Positions 7,489 to 16,693 of a stretch of DNA of 64,000 nucleotides are shown here, piece by piece. A model generated the notes under the pieces. That model was not told the DNA's origin, made no database searches, and was given only the letters and a program-made list of their open reading frames with translations. Numbering within the stretch: position 1 is the stretch's first letter; every line of letters begins with the position of its first letter. Made by a program: the position numbers and the translations under genes. The DNA is from Mucilaginibacter yixingensis (GTDB lineage: Bacteria; Bacteroidota; Bacteroidia; Sphingobacteriales; Sphingobacteriaceae): NCBI RefSeq assembly GCF_041080815.1, contig NZ_CP160205.1:4216001-4280000 (forward strand), written 5' to 3'.

Positions 7489-8871
7489 TCACCTCCCGGC
7501 CTTCGGGTAAACCGGCAAACTCTCATGCCCCTCCGCGTCTACACTCTGCACGGCGAAGAAGTAATTATCTTTGGAATATGCAGAAGTATACTCCGTCCCT
7601 GCCACAAAAAATTTCTTTTCCCAGTACGGACTGATTGTTTCACGCATCAGCACATAATAACCTGCTGGCTTGGGACCACTTTTAGGCGCTTCCCAATGCA
7701 GGGTACTTTTATTGGTTAAGCCCGACGTGCTCATCAGTACGCTCTGGGGTGATGCCGGGGCCGAGGCCAGATTAGCCAGTACCGAGAGATTCATGCGAGC
7801 GACTTTTTGGATATAGTTATAGTCGGCAAACTCGGGCAGGTCGCCATATTGGATACCTTTTTCGGTGCGCACATCCTGGTGTTGGTGAGTAAAATCCTCG
7901 TTCATCTCGGTGAAGCGTACCGCCGTGAAACCGTTTTGCAGAAAAGGCGTCTGGTCGCCGCCGCGCAGGTAACGGTCGCGGCGATAGATCATTTTTACAT
8001 CCAGGTGGTCTACATAGCGCTCGGCAGTTTCTTTTACATAGCGGGCCAATTGTCGCGACGGGCTATCATTCTCGCCCCCGTTACCTACCAAACTGTTGAT
8101 AGCCATAGCGGCGCGACGGGCATCTGTAGTATCCCCTTTTATAGCAATGGCCGTTGAGGGTACGCCCTCGCTGAATACCCGCACATGCGTATTATCCTTC
8201 AGATCATTATCCATGCCGTGGGTATTGCCTACAATATCATTGTTCAGCATGGCATCCACATTCCAATGGCCTTCTTTGGCCAGTTTGGCTACGTGGGTAG
8301 AACCGTTCAGGCCCTGCTCCTCGCCGGGTACCGTCATAAAAATAATGGTGGCGGGAAACTGATGTTTAGCCATCACCCGGCAAATCTCCATCGATACGGC
8401 CGTGCCAGAAGCATCATCAACCGCGCCGGGTTCAACCGCATTGGCATTCATCACATCGTTTACACGCGAATCATAATGACCGGAAACAATATAGATCCGG
8501 TTATCGCTCGGGTCAGCGCCTTTCAGCGTAGCCAGTATGTTTTTCAGTACCGTTGGCTTGTCTACCCGTCCACCTGCTGGTTGCACAAAGGCATCAAAGG
8601 CTACGGTCATACGACCGCCTGATGCCGCGGCATATTTTTCCAACTCGGCCTTAATCCAGTTTCGCGCCGCACCAATACCCTCGGTTTTACTGGTGGTATC
8701 ACTCAGCGTATGGCGGGTTTTAAAGCTGACCAGCTTTTTTATAATAGCCTCGATGTTTTGAGAGGACACCTCGTCTACCATCTGTTTGATAACAGGATCT
8801 TGCCTGACAGTAGTTTGGGCCGATGCGGGCAGGGTGAGTAACGAAAGAAGTAAAATCTTGAGATATTTCAT
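7489..8871 (-). CDS. Secreted M28-family zinc aminopeptidase
   Basis: The 460-residue exoenzyme begins with a signal peptide (MKYLKILLLSLLTLPASAQ). The M28 di-zinc site is complete: SGHYDSR (near 131), GAVDDASG (near 150), the catalytic PGEEQG (near 183), NNDIVGN (near 211) and a late His in the HQHQD segment (near 330). Members cleave N-terminal residues from peptides. The last 90 or so residues resemble an immunoglobulin/fibronectin-like beta domain (LHWEAP, AGYYVLMRET), as is common in secreted Bacteroidota peptidases. It is expected in the periplasm or outside the cell. A palindromic repeat separates it from the helicase gene upstream. Confidence 0.9.
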   Translation of the reverse strand: MKYLKILLLSLLTLPASAQTTVRQDPVIKQMVDEVSSQNIEAIIKKLVSFKTRHTLSDTTSKTEGIGAARNWIKAELEKYAAASGGRMTVAFDAFVQPAGGRVDKPTVLKNILATLKGADPSDNRIYIVSGHYDSRVNDVMNANAVEPGAVDDASGTAVSMEICRVMAKHQFPATIIFMTVPGEEQGLNGSTHVAKLAKEGHWNVDAMLNNDIVGNTHGMDNDLKDNTHVRVFSEGVPSTAIAIKGDTTDARRAAMAINSLVGNGGENDSPSRQLARYVKETAERYVDHLDVKMIYRRDRYLRGGDQTPFLQNGFTAVRFTEMNEDFTHQHQDVRTEKGIQYGDLPEFADYNYIQKVARMNLSVLANLASAPASPQSVLMSTSGLTNKSTLHWEAPKSGPKPAGYYVLMRETISPYWEKKFFVAGTEYTSAYSKDNYFFAVQSVDAEGHESLPVYPKAGR

Positions 8872-8900
8872 GCTTGTTTAGTTTCCTGTTCTCTAACCTT

Positions 8901-8998
8901 ACGTCATTGTAAGGCACGAAGCAATCTCTTTACTTGCAAGATCTACATGCATGTCCGGTCATCCTCCGCAGAGATTGTTTCGTGCCTCACAATGACGT
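8901..8998. repeat. GTCAT...ATGAC palindromic repeat (family B, copy 1)
   Basis: The arms read ACGTCATTGT-AAGGCACGAAGCAATCTC and its near-perfect complement with GAGATTG at the other end, around an asymmetric centre that includes TCCTCCGCA. It lies between the M28 start and the helicase stop. Related copies are at 45968 and 48984, with degraded copies near 28939 and 36735. Confidence 0.85.
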
Positions 8999-9013
8999 GA
9001 CGAGTTTTAGCCA

Positions 9014-12000
9014 TTACTCAGCTCCTTCTTCGCCCGCTACTTCCATCATCTTACCGGGTTGCTCAAAATTGCTGCGCACAAAATGGCACCAATCGCAATC
9101 GGGCTTGCCACAGCCGGTGGCGAAATCGTGCTTCTGGATACGATCATACACCTCAACAATCTGCGTACGCACGGTTTCTTCGTCTTCCGGGGTGATGATT
9201 ACTTTTTCTTTGTGATACTCGCTCTCGGCAATTGGCTCAATGAAATCGAATATGGTGCCGGTAACCTGCCAGTCTTTACTACGATCATTATCAATCAGCA
9301 GTTTATAAAATACTGCCTGGCGCCAGTAATCACCGCCGATCGGGAAATCATCGTCGGGACGCAAGAATTTGTCTTTAGCGTTTTTGTATTTACCGGTTTT
9401 ATAGTCGACAACCGTTACCTCTTTGCCATGAAACTCCACTTTATCCAGATTACCTTTTACAGGTACGCCGGCAATTTCCAGATTTTTGATGGGTAGCTCC
9501 ACCAGGGCTACTTTATTCCAGTAAGGCACATTCAGGTCGTAGTACACGGGTAGAATCTTATCACCGTAATCACTGCGTAGTTTAAACTCTTCTTTGGTGA
9601 ACGCGTCGCGGTTACGGTACATATAAACGTGAAAATCCTTCATAAAATCCTCCGTCGGCGGAAATTCCTCGTTATTATCCTGCAGTTTACGATAGGCGCG
9701 ACGCAAGGCATCATGCGCAGCCGAACCAAACGTAGCAGCCGGGCTTTTGCCCGATGGTACCCTGATCAAACACTGGAAGTAAAACCTAAGCGGGCAATCT
9801 AAAAAATTACTCAGATGCGTTACCGACAATGTATAGTTTTGCAGCAACTGATCGATGTAGTTTTTATCCAGCAGTTCAACCTTCGGCTTATCATCCTCGC
9901 TAAACTGTGTGGCCATAAAATCAACCATATCATTGCTCGCCACCTGCGGGTGACTGATCTGCAATGGTGTAGCGGCCAATATCTCACCGATAAACTGCGA
10001 CGCCTCCTGATCTTTCTCTTTTTTGTCTTTACCGTGGTATGATACCATTAGGCATTGCTTGGCACGCGTCAAGGCCACATAGAACAACCGGCGCGATTCT
10101 TCAATCTGCACGGAGTCGTCCGTCTTGGTTTGCATGAGTGTATCCGGCAAGCTAAAACCGCTGTTGCGGCCCTTGCTATCCCAGATCTTTTTGGTGCAAC
10201 CAATCAAAAACACATGTTCAAACTCCAGACCTTTAGAGCCGTGAGCCGTCAGGAAGTTGACACCGTTATCAGCAAAAATGGTTCGATGCAATTCCAGACG
10301 AATGTTGTTCTCCTTCATCAGATCAATAGTATCGATGAACTGTTGCAGTGTAATCTCCGGGCTTTTGCGGCTTTCATCCTTCAAAAAATCAAAGAAGTTG
10401 GCCAGCATCTGCATGTAATGCCCCTTGTCAGGCTGTTTCATTACATACTTCAAGATACCCATTTTGTTAACCACCTGCTGGAAGAAACCTTGCAGCGTTA
10501 AGCTCACGGCATCTTTCAACAAATCATCAATGTGACGCATCAGGTAGCGCATCTCGTTATTAGGAGGGGCATCAAACAAACCAATCTGCGCAGGCACGCG
10601 CATTTCTGAAATATGCCTGCGCAGTGATGTTTTAGGCTGATTTTTGGTAATACTACTCCAATTTTCGCTAGCTACGGCCACGCTCGCTTTAGCAATATCA
10701 ATGGGTGCGATGTCAAAAAAATCATAGTGCATCAGCTCAAAAAGACGGTCGTCGCCACTATAGGGCGACTCCAGTTCTGCTGCCAGATAGCGCAGAATAC
10801 TCACCATCTTCTCGCCAAAGGGATCGCTGAAAATATCAATCTTACGCCGGGTGTTTACCGCAATCTTTTTGCTATGCAGGTAATTGATCAGCTCATCAGC
10901 CTGGCTATGGTTACGGTAAATAATCGCGATCTCGCCAGCAGGTGTTCCACCCTCAATTAACCGTTCAATCTGGTGGGCAATATCAACCACCTCCTGATCG
11001 GGGTTCTGATACTCGCGAATCACCGGCTCCACAGCCGATAATTCAAAGCGGGGGTGCGCCGCATTCAGGTTTTTATTGAGTTGCAGCTGGGCCGTTAAAC
11101 GCTCCTTATTGTTATCAATCAGCACGCGAGAGATATCCAGAATATGCTGATTGGAGCGATAGTTCTCTTTCAGCACGATGGTTTTCAGTGTGCGCACATA
11201 GTCGCCGGCAAAATCCAGGATGTTCTTCATGTTGGCACCCTGAAAACGGAAGATAGACTGATCGTCATCGCCCACCACAAACACGTTTGGCGTTTCCCAA
11301 TAGCTGATGATGAATTTTAGCAACTCGTTTTGCGAGCCGCTGGTATCTTGGAACTCGTCTACCAGCACATATTGGTAACGCTCCTGGTAACGCCGCAAAA
11401 TGTCTTCATTCTCGCGAAAGGCACGCAGTACCCAGATAATCATGTCGTCATAATCATAACGGCTGCGGCGGCGCATTTTATTTTCATATTTGCTGTACTC
11501 ACCAACGGCGGCCAGCAGTTTTTTCATTACTTCTGTTGCGGCGTCAATCTCCTTCTGCTTTGGGTCGCCCACCTTGATGCCTTTGGTGGCGTTGGCACGC
11601 TTGTACATAAACTCCTCACGGAAGGGTAGATCGGCCAGATATTCTTCTACCGCTTTGTTAATCATCGCCTCATCCCAGTTCTCGCGCTTGATAGACGAGA
11701 ACAGGCTGCGCAGGCGAGGCACATCATAATAAATATCGCCCGTAAAACGCTTCAGCAGATGATCATTCGGAAACTCGTCCACCAACTCGCGGAACAGCAT
11801 GGCCGATTCCAGGTCTGACAATGGCTCTAACGACAGCTTGCCGAAATACTCCAGGTTCTCCTGGATCACCTCGTTACAAAACGCGTGGAAAGTGTGTATA
11901 TGGATACGATAAGCCTCCGGGCCAATAAACTCAAACAAGCGTTTTCGCATGGCCACGGCGCCGGCATCGGTATAGGTTAAACAGAGAATCTCGTTGGGCT

Positions 12001-12184
12001 GGGCATCAGTTTCCAGCAATATTTTGCCAATACGGGCCGCCAATATCTGGGTTTTGCCCGTACCAGGACCGGCAACAACCAGCACCGGACCATCCATTTT
12101 ATTAACGGCGGCCAACTGCTCGGCGTTTAATCCGGCTAAAACATCATCAAACTTACGGCGGTATTTATCAGGAACAGATTGCAT
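9014..12184 (-). CDS. UvrD-type helicase fused to a Fe-S PD-(D/E)XK nuclease
   Basis: This 1056-residue protein combines a superfamily 1A helicase with a C-terminal RecB/AddB-like nuclease. The helicase shows Walker A AGPGTGKTQ (near 40), VDEFQDTS (near 276), VGDDDQSIFRFQGA (near 310), TAHGSKGLEF (near 650) and YVALTRAK (near 703). The nuclease shows LDCPLRFYFQC and GSAAHDALRRA (about 800-830), DKVEF...VVDYKTGK (near 920) and CGKPDCDWC (near 1030); the separated cysteines fit an iron-sulfur staple. Such proteins process double-strand DNA ends. I start at ATG 12184 (MQSVPDKYRRKF); an in-frame ATG 12 codons earlier adds only a hydrophobic, A+T-rich extension. No AddB-like partner is adjacent. 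Confidence 0.9.
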   Translation of the reverse strand: MQSVPDKYRRKFDDVLAGLNAEQLAAVNKMDGPVLVVAGPGTGKTQILAARIGKILLETDAQPNEILCLTYTDAGAVAMRKRLFEFIGPEAYRIHIHTFHAFCNEVIQENLEYFGKLSLEPLSDLESAMLFRELVDEFPNDHLLKRFTGDIYYDVPRLRSLFSSIKRENWDEAMINKAVEEYLADLPFREEFMYKRANATKGIKVGDPKQKEIDAATEVMKKLLAAVGEYSKYENKMRRRSRYDYDDMIIWVLRAFRENEDILRRYQERYQYVLVDEFQDTSGSQNELLKFIISYWETPNVFVVGDDDQSIFRFQGANMKNILDFAGDYVRTLKTIVLKENYRSNQHILDISRVLIDNNKERLTAQLQLNKNLNAAHPRFELSAVEPVIREYQNPDQEVVDIAHQIERLIEGGTPAGEIAIIYRNHSQADELINYLHSKKIAVNTRRKIDIFSDPFGEKMVSILRYLAAELESPYSGDDRLFELMHYDFFDIAPIDIAKASVAVASENWSSITKNQPKTSLRRHISEMRVPAQIGLFDAPPNNEMRYLMRHIDDLLKDAVSLTLQGFFQQVVNKMGILKYVMKQPDKGHYMQMLANFFDFLKDESRKSPEITLQQFIDTIDLMKENNIRLELHRTIFADNGVNFLTAHGSKGLEFEHVFLIGCTKKIWDSKGRNSGFSLPDTLMQTKTDDSVQIEESRRLFYVALTRAKQCLMVSYHGKDKKEKDQEASQFIGEILAATPLQISHPQVASNDMVDFMATQFSEDDKPKVELLDKNYIDQLLQNYTLSVTHLSNFLDCPLRFYFQCLIRVPSGKSPAATFGSAAHDALRRAYRKLQDNNEEFPPTEDFMKDFHVYMYRNRDAFTKEEFKLRSDYGDKILPVYYDLNVPYWNKVALVELPIKNLEIAGVPVKGNLDKVEFHGKEVTVVDYKTGKYKNAKDKFLRPDDDFPIGGDYWRQAVFYKLLIDNDRSKDWQVTGTIFDFIEPIAESEYHKEKVIITPEDEETVRTQIVEVYDRIQKHDFATGCGKPDCDWCHFVRSNFEQPGKMMEVAGEEGAE

Positions 12185-12280
12185 AGTGAATAGTAAAAAT
12201 ATAGAAAAGTTGTGGAACACGGAGGGAGTCCATCAAACGAAAGTGCACCTATTTAAAGTAACGATGAAATAGCCTCGTTC

Positions 12281-12559
12281 TTAAATGAAAGGTTCTTGAC
12301 GATTATCAAAGAAAAAGAGAATCAACACAGCATCAAGACCTATTTCATAAAGCATAGAGGTTTGCTTGCTAATAACCGCGTGCCGAGTATTTGGTATCGA
12401 TGATTCCTTGTATAAATAGGGGTTGGCTTCTATTAGTGTTATTTTTTGATGAGTTGCCAGGTAAAACTCCAGTGCAATTTCCTCACCCCATTTATTTTCA
12501 ATCTGGGTTAAAATCGAGTCAAAAGTAAAATGAGCATTCTCGGTCCAAACTACCCGCAT
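12281..12559 (-). CDS. ParE/RelE-superfamily toxin
   Basis: This 92-residue protein has the ParE layout: WTENAHFTFDSILTQIENKWGE at the N-terminus (helical hairpin), a central stretch with ITLIEANPYLYKES, and a terminal beta strand region with VLILFFFDNRQEP. The family either blocks DNA gyrase (ParE) or cleaves mRNA on the ribosome (RelE); sequence alone does not decide, though the strand pattern with DNRQ is usual for ParE-like members. It starts 1 bp after the antitoxin stop, so the two are translationally coupled. Its A+T content is higher than the adjacent helicase gene, consistent with an acquired module. Confidence 0.85.
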   Translation of the reverse strand: MRVVWTENAHFTFDSILTQIENKWGEEIALEFYLATHQKITLIEANPYLYKESSIPNTRHAVISKQTSMLYEIGLDAVLILFFFDNRQEPFI

Positions 12560-12560
12560 C

Positions 12561-12797
12561 CTATAAATGCTTATAATACTTAGGGTATTTTCCCATTACC
12601 TCATTGTGTGGAATAGTTTGTCCTTCTTCAACCTGCCTCCTGCTCTTCTCAACACCTTCTTTTACATAATCCGGCAAATCTAATGGTGAGTAATTTCCAT
12701 GAACTTCCAACAATGTTTTAAGCTCCTTAAGCAGAATCTCATCTTCTATATCCAACACCCTTTTAGCTAGTGCTATTTTTTCTGTTTGAATGTCCAT
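12561..12797 (-). CDS. Antitoxin of the ParE-type module
   Basis: The first gene of a two-gene toxin-antitoxin operon encodes 78 residues beginning MDIQTEKIALAKRVLDIED. It is helical and acidic, with the short EVMGKYPKYY end typical of antitoxin C-termini that wrap the toxin. I chose ATG 12797 over 12848 because the upstream extension is hydrophobic and unlike antitoxins. The product should neutralise the toxin encoded immediately downstream and probably represses the operon. A classical DNA-binding motif is not obvious. Confidence 0.75.
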   Translation of the reverse strand: MDIQTEKIALAKRVLDIEDEILLKELKTLLEVHGNYSPLDLPDYVKEGVEKSRRQVEEGQTIPHNEVMGKYPKYYKHL

Positions 12798-12868
12798 AAT
12801 CAAATTTACGTTATTCTGATCCAAAATGAAAACCAACCCCAAAAGCAACTTTTCTAAAACTCAATATA

Positions 12869-14596
12869 TCACAAAGCCGGCTCAACCACAATCCCAGCAC
12901 CATTCGGGAAGAAGGCATTTACACTAACCGGCAGTTTGCCTTCGGCATTAATTTGTCCACAAATCACTTTGGCGGCGGCACGTTGCATAAAATCTTCTTT
13001 CTGATAGCAGGCCAGCAATGCCCCGCTTTTCTCGATGCCTGGCAAACCAGCAATGGTATACGGATTAGCAAAAACGCTGATGACCACATTTCGATATGAA
13101 GCTAGTTCGGCAATCATTAGTTTAAGGTTGCTGCTATAATCAAGCTTGCTGGCGGGGCGGGCGCGGGTATCATGAATGCCGACGATGATCTGATCAAAGC
13201 CTTTCAGCTGATTGAGGATGGCTCGCATTTCAGGCATCTGCACTTCTTTACCAATCATAAACTCTTTGCAGGGCATAAACACTTTGGCTAGTTCCTGCTG
13301 ATAAACGGTTACGCCACTTGTACCGATGCTAACCAACGCAGTACGTTTTAACGGACTAAGATTACGAATAACCGAATCGCCACGCAGTAGCGTAACGGCT
13401 TTATCCGCCAGTTGCTGCTGCAGGGCGAGCGCGTCTGGGCGGTTCAAATCTTGAGCTAAACCCGTGGGATTTGCAGGTTTATAGATGGCCAGCCCAGCCC
13501 AGTATTTGGCGGCCAGTACTTTCCGAACTTTGGCGTCCAATTCTTCCGGAGCTATCTTGCCCTGACGGATGGCTTTCTTAATCATTTTAACCGCGCGGCA
13601 AGAGTTTTCAGACAGTTCAAGGATATCATTCCCAGCTATAAACGCACGTACGTCAGCTTCGCCATTAGGGAAATACTTGGTTACGCCTTTCATTTCCATG
13701 GCATCAGATACTATCAATCCTCTGAACTTTAAAGAGTCTTTCAACTCACCCGTGATGATGGGGCGAGAAAGCGTACTTGGCAAATTCTTGGTGCTATCCA
13801 GCGCCGGGATATTCATGTGTGCCACCATTACCCCACTAATACCAGCAGCGATGGCCTGACGGAAAGGATATTCTTCCAGCGAATCTAGTCGTGCTCGGTT
13901 AAAATTAAGCTGAGGTAGGTCAAGATGCGAGTCGGTCTCCGTATCGCCATGACCCGGGAAGTGCTTGGCCGTGGTAAGCAAGCCGCCGAGTTGCATTCCG
14001 TGCATATAGGCTATTCCCCTCTGCGCCACATTGTATTTGTTATCCCCAAACGAGCGGTAGTTGATTACCGGATTGTTAGGATTGTTATTAACATCCATAT
14101 CAGGAGCAAAATTCATCTGTGCTCCTATCCGTTTAAAATCATAGGCCACATACTGTCCCATCTTGTAGATTAACGCGGTATCTTGAATTGCGCCCAGTGT
14201 CATTTGGTAAGGATAGGAAATCGTACTGTCTAAACGCATACCCAACCCCCACTCGCCATCCATGGCAATTAACAGTGGAATATGTGCCAGTTTCTGATAA
14301 TTATTGGTAAGATTTAGCTGTCTGCCCGGCCCTCCTTGAAAGAAAACCAATCCGCCAACCTGCTCTTTTGCAATCACTTTACCTACAGAGTCTTCATAAG
14401 CCCTACCCCGGTTGGTATGTGCGCGAACAAAAAATAACTGCTCCACCTTACGCTTGCGGCTCAGCTTATTAAAAACCGAATCTACCCAATGGTTCTGCTC
14501 ATCAAGCGTAGTAATATAACCCTGACGTTGCGCAAAGACATTCAATACCAACAGATTAAAAAGCAACAACAGGACAGCGGTGGCAAATTTTTTCAT
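12869..14596 (-). CDS. Secreted GH3 beta-N-acetylhexosaminidase (NagZ-like)
   Basis: The 575-residue protein carries a signal peptide (MKKFATAVLLLLF...VFAQ), placing it in the periplasm. The glycoside hydrolase family 3 TIM-barrel shows KHFPGHGDTETDSH (near 212), the motif with the Asp-His dyad specific to NagZ-type N-acetylglucosaminidases, and the nucleophile Asp in VSDAMEMKG (near 300). A GH3 C-terminal domain follows. In many Bacteroidota the same protein continues into a beta-lactamase-like domain of about 400 residues; that part is absent and the C-terminus looks natural. The likely role is peptidoglycan or GlcNAc-glycan turnover. Start ATG 14596 gives the most regular signal peptide; 14602 is possible. 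Confidence 0.88.
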   Translation of the reverse strand: MKKFATAVLLLLFNLLVLNVFAQRQGYITTLDEQNHWVDSVFNKLSRKRKVEQLFFVRAHTNRGRAYEDSVGKVIAKEQVGGLVFFQGGPGRQLNLTNNYQKLAHIPLLIAMDGEWGLGMRLDSTISYPYQMTLGAIQDTALIYKMGQYVAYDFKRIGAQMNFAPDMDVNNNPNNPVINYRSFGDNKYNVAQRGIAYMHGMQLGGLLTTAKHFPGHGDTETDSHLDLPQLNFNRARLDSLEEYPFRQAIAAGISGVMVAHMNIPALDSTKNLPSTLSRPIITGELKDSLKFRGLIVSDAMEMKGVTKYFPNGEADVRAFIAGNDILELSENSCRAVKMIKKAIRQGKIAPEELDAKVRKVLAAKYWAGLAIYKPANPTGLAQDLNRPDALALQQQLADKAVTLLRGDSVIRNLSPLKRTALVSIGTSGVTVYQQELAKVFMPCKEFMIGKEVQMPEMRAILNQLKGFDQIIVGIHDTRARPASKLDYSSNLKLMIAELASYRNVVISVFANPYTIAGLPGIEKSGALLACYQKEDFMQRAAAKVICGQINAEGKLPVSVNAFFPNGAGIVVEPAL

Positions 14597-14724
14597 AAGC
14601 ATCAAAAGTAATTTTTAAACAGTAAAAGCGGCAAAGGGTTGCACTCAAAATATTTTTTATAAACAGAATAAACCTTTGCCAACAACCAGCATCTATAGCT
14701 TATAACTATCAAAAGTTAACGTAT

Positions 14725-15408
14725 ATGAAAAAATTGACCTTTTTTGCAATATTGCTGCTCATGGTAGCAGCAGGGACAGTAAACGCGCAGATGCGCCGTT
14801 ACCCTCCTCCACGTCGTTACCCGCCAGCACGTACAACCTATCGCAGGCCGGTCGACGATTTTTATCGCGTAAAATTCGGCATCGTAGCAGGTGCCAATAT
14901 TTCAAACATTGTTAATATCAACAACTCCAACTTTAATACCAATACTATTGTGGGTTGGAATGTGGGCGCCAGTTTAGATATTCCAATCGTGCGTCCGTTA
15001 AGCTTTGAGGGCGAAGTACTATTCTCTCAAAAAGGCTACAAAGCCTACACCGCCGATGGCGATTTTACCCAACGCACCAACTGGATTGATGTGCCTTTGC
15101 TGGCCAAAATTCAACTGGCGCCGGCGTTTAACCTGGTTGTTGGTCCGCAGATTTCGTTCCTCACATCAACGCAAAACACCTACCGCTCGGGCTTCAACAG
15201 CGTGTCTGAGCAGATCTATACCCGCGATGCTGACGGCTTTAACAAAAGCCTGGTGGGTGGTGTAATTGGTGTAGGTATTGATCTGAGCCCGAACGTAGAG
15301 CTGCGTGGCCGTTATACGCTCGATTTACAGAACAACTCATCAGACGGCGCTACTTATCCAGACTACCGCAACCAGGTTTTCCAGGTAGGCCTTGGGTTTA
15401 AGTTTTAA
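14725..15408 (+). CDS. Outer-membrane beta-barrel protein (OMP_b-brl_2 / PorT-like)
   Basis: The 227-residue protein has a signal peptide (MKKLTFFAILLLMVAAGTVNAQ), a Pro/Arg-rich linker (RRYPPPRRYPPAR), then alternating amphipathic strands such as FGIVAGANISNI, GWNVGASLDIPI, EGEVLFSQKGYK and QVGLGFKF, ending in an aromatic residue as outer-membrane barrels do. The small eight-strand architecture fits the OMP_b-brl family, whose members are mostly of unknown function in Bacteroidota. The basic linker may contact lipid or peptidoglycan. It is monocistronic, with its own downstream terminator. Confidence 0.85.
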   Translation: MKKLTFFAILLLMVAAGTVNAQMRRYPPPRRYPPARTTYRRPVDDFYRVKFGIVAGANISNIVNINNSNFNTNTIVGWNVGASLDIPIVRPLSFEGEVLFSQKGYKAYTADGDFTQRTNWIDVPLLAKIQLAPAFNLVVGPQISFLTSTQNTYRSGFNSVSEQIYTRDADGFNKSLVGGVIGVGIDLSPNVELRGRYTLDLQNNSSDGATYPDYRNQVFQVGLGFKF

Positions 15409-15427
15409 CAATATAATTACCTAAAGA

Positions 15428-15464
15428 AACAGGGAAGGGCAAACGCGTTTTGCCCTTCCCTGTT
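15428..15464 (+). terminator. Rho-independent terminator after the beta-barrel gene
   Basis: A 16-bp perfect stem (15428-15443 with 15449-15464; core CAGGGAAGGGCAAA) around the loop CGCGT, followed by TTCTGCTTGC. It lies 20 bp behind the stop of the barrel gene. Confidence 0.85.
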
Positions 15465-15551
15465 TTCTGCTTGCTAAAGAAAGCGTACTTTTGCCATCGT
15501 TAAACAATGATATCAGCCTACTTTTAAACTGGTACCACAAACTACTAATCT

Positions 15552-15584
15552 CCGTTAAAATATAAAAACACCGATTTTTAACGG
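15552..15584. other. Inverted repeat CCGTTAAAA...TTTTAACGG upstream of acyltransferase gene
   Basis: Nine-base complementary arms are separated by 15 bases, about 40 bp before the acyltransferase ATG. There is no T tract, so it is not a typical terminator; it could be an operator or a 5' leader hairpin. The match may also be chance. Confidence 0.35.
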
Positions 15585-15625
15585 TTTCCAAGTTGAATTG
15601 CCCTTTTAGGGACTAACATTTGCCC

Positions 15626-16693
15626 ATGCAGAATTTAATTGATGAAAAGCCATCAAAAAAAAATTATGATTTTATAGATCACATCCGTTGTCTGGCCATG
15701 ATGAGCATTGTTTTTGAACATTGCTTTGGCGATAGGAAATTCCCAATGTTTTCTGATAAATTCTGGGTTTACCTCAGTTGGGTAGAACTTACAAAATTTG
15801 GCACTGTTGCATTCTTTTTACTGGCCGGCTTTCTTATCAGCGATAAGTTTACCGATTATACCCCTTCGCAATATTTAAAACGCCGGTTTTCAACCACTTT
15901 TGGGCCCTGGTTATTTTGGTCTGTAATGTTTAATATATTCATGGTGATTACGCTGCACATTACCGAAGGCATGTACCATGATGGCCGGTTTACCCTTGCC
16001 CATATTCTTGAGAATATTAAAATCACCTACTTCTATACCAATTATTGGTTTATCATCAACTTTATGGTAAGTATTACCATTCTGCTCATTTTTAAACGTT
16101 ACCTCTACTCAAAGGTATTTGGCAGCGTACTGTTGGCTTTTACCTTGTTTTATTGCGTCAACATTCATTATGAGTGGATAGATCCCAGCCATACGGTTGC
16201 CATTATGGGGTTCATCTTTTTCCTTTGGCTCGGGGCACAACTGCGCAAGCACTGGACACCAATTAATCAATGGATAGAAGGCATACCTTACACAGCCCTC
16301 TTTATTGCCCTTATTATTGTGCTCGGGCTATCTATGTATGAAACTATAGCTCTTATGCACCACGGCAGCCGCGACCCTTACAACACGCTTCGTTTTAGCG
16401 CAGTAGTATACGCTTTACTGTTTTTCATGCTGCTGCTTAAATACAAAAAATTCAGTGGGTTGAATTACCTGAAGCCGCGGCAAACTACATACGGTATTTA
16501 CCTCATTCACTATATCATTTTCACCTATCTGCTTAATGAAATATTAATGCACTTGCCTATTGATGAGAATAGCCTGTCGGCAGCGGGCTTTGCACTTTAC
16601 CGCATATTTGCATTTGTTATTGTTTACACTATTACCTGGATTGTAGTAACGCTAATCAATAAAACACCACTTAAAGTTCTGGTAGGAAATTAG
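15626..16693 (+). CDS. Acyltransferase family 3 integral membrane protein
   Basis: The 355-residue protein opens with YDFIDHIRCLAMMSIVFEHC, which contains the conserved Arg and catalytic His of the acyltransferase_3 (OafA/YrhL/NodX) family, followed by about ten membrane helices. Such proteins transfer acetyl, succinyl or other acyl groups onto O-antigen, exopolysaccharide or glycans at the inner membrane. The YGIYLIHYIIFTYL segment near residue 290 is another family hallmark. Start: ATG 15626 is preferred to an in-frame TTG six bases earlier. The stop overlaps the convergent glycosyltransferase gene by 4 bp. Confidence 0.85.
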   Translation: MQNLIDEKPSKKNYDFIDHIRCLAMMSIVFEHCFGDRKFPMFSDKFWVYLSWVELTKFGTVAFFLLAGFLISDKFTDYTPSQYLKRRFSTTFGPWLFWSVMFNIFMVITLHITEGMYHDGRFTLAHILENIKITYFYTNYWFIINFMVSITILLIFKRYLYSKVFGSVLLAFTLFYCVNIHYEWIDPSHTVAIMGFIFFLWLGAQLRKHWTPINQWIEGIPYTALFIALIIVLGLSMYETIALMHHGSRDPYNTLRFSAVVYALLFFMLLLKYKKFSGLNYLKPRQTTYGIYLIHYIIFTYLLNEILMHLPIDENSLSAAGFALYRIFAFVIVYTITWIVVTLINKTPLKVLVGN

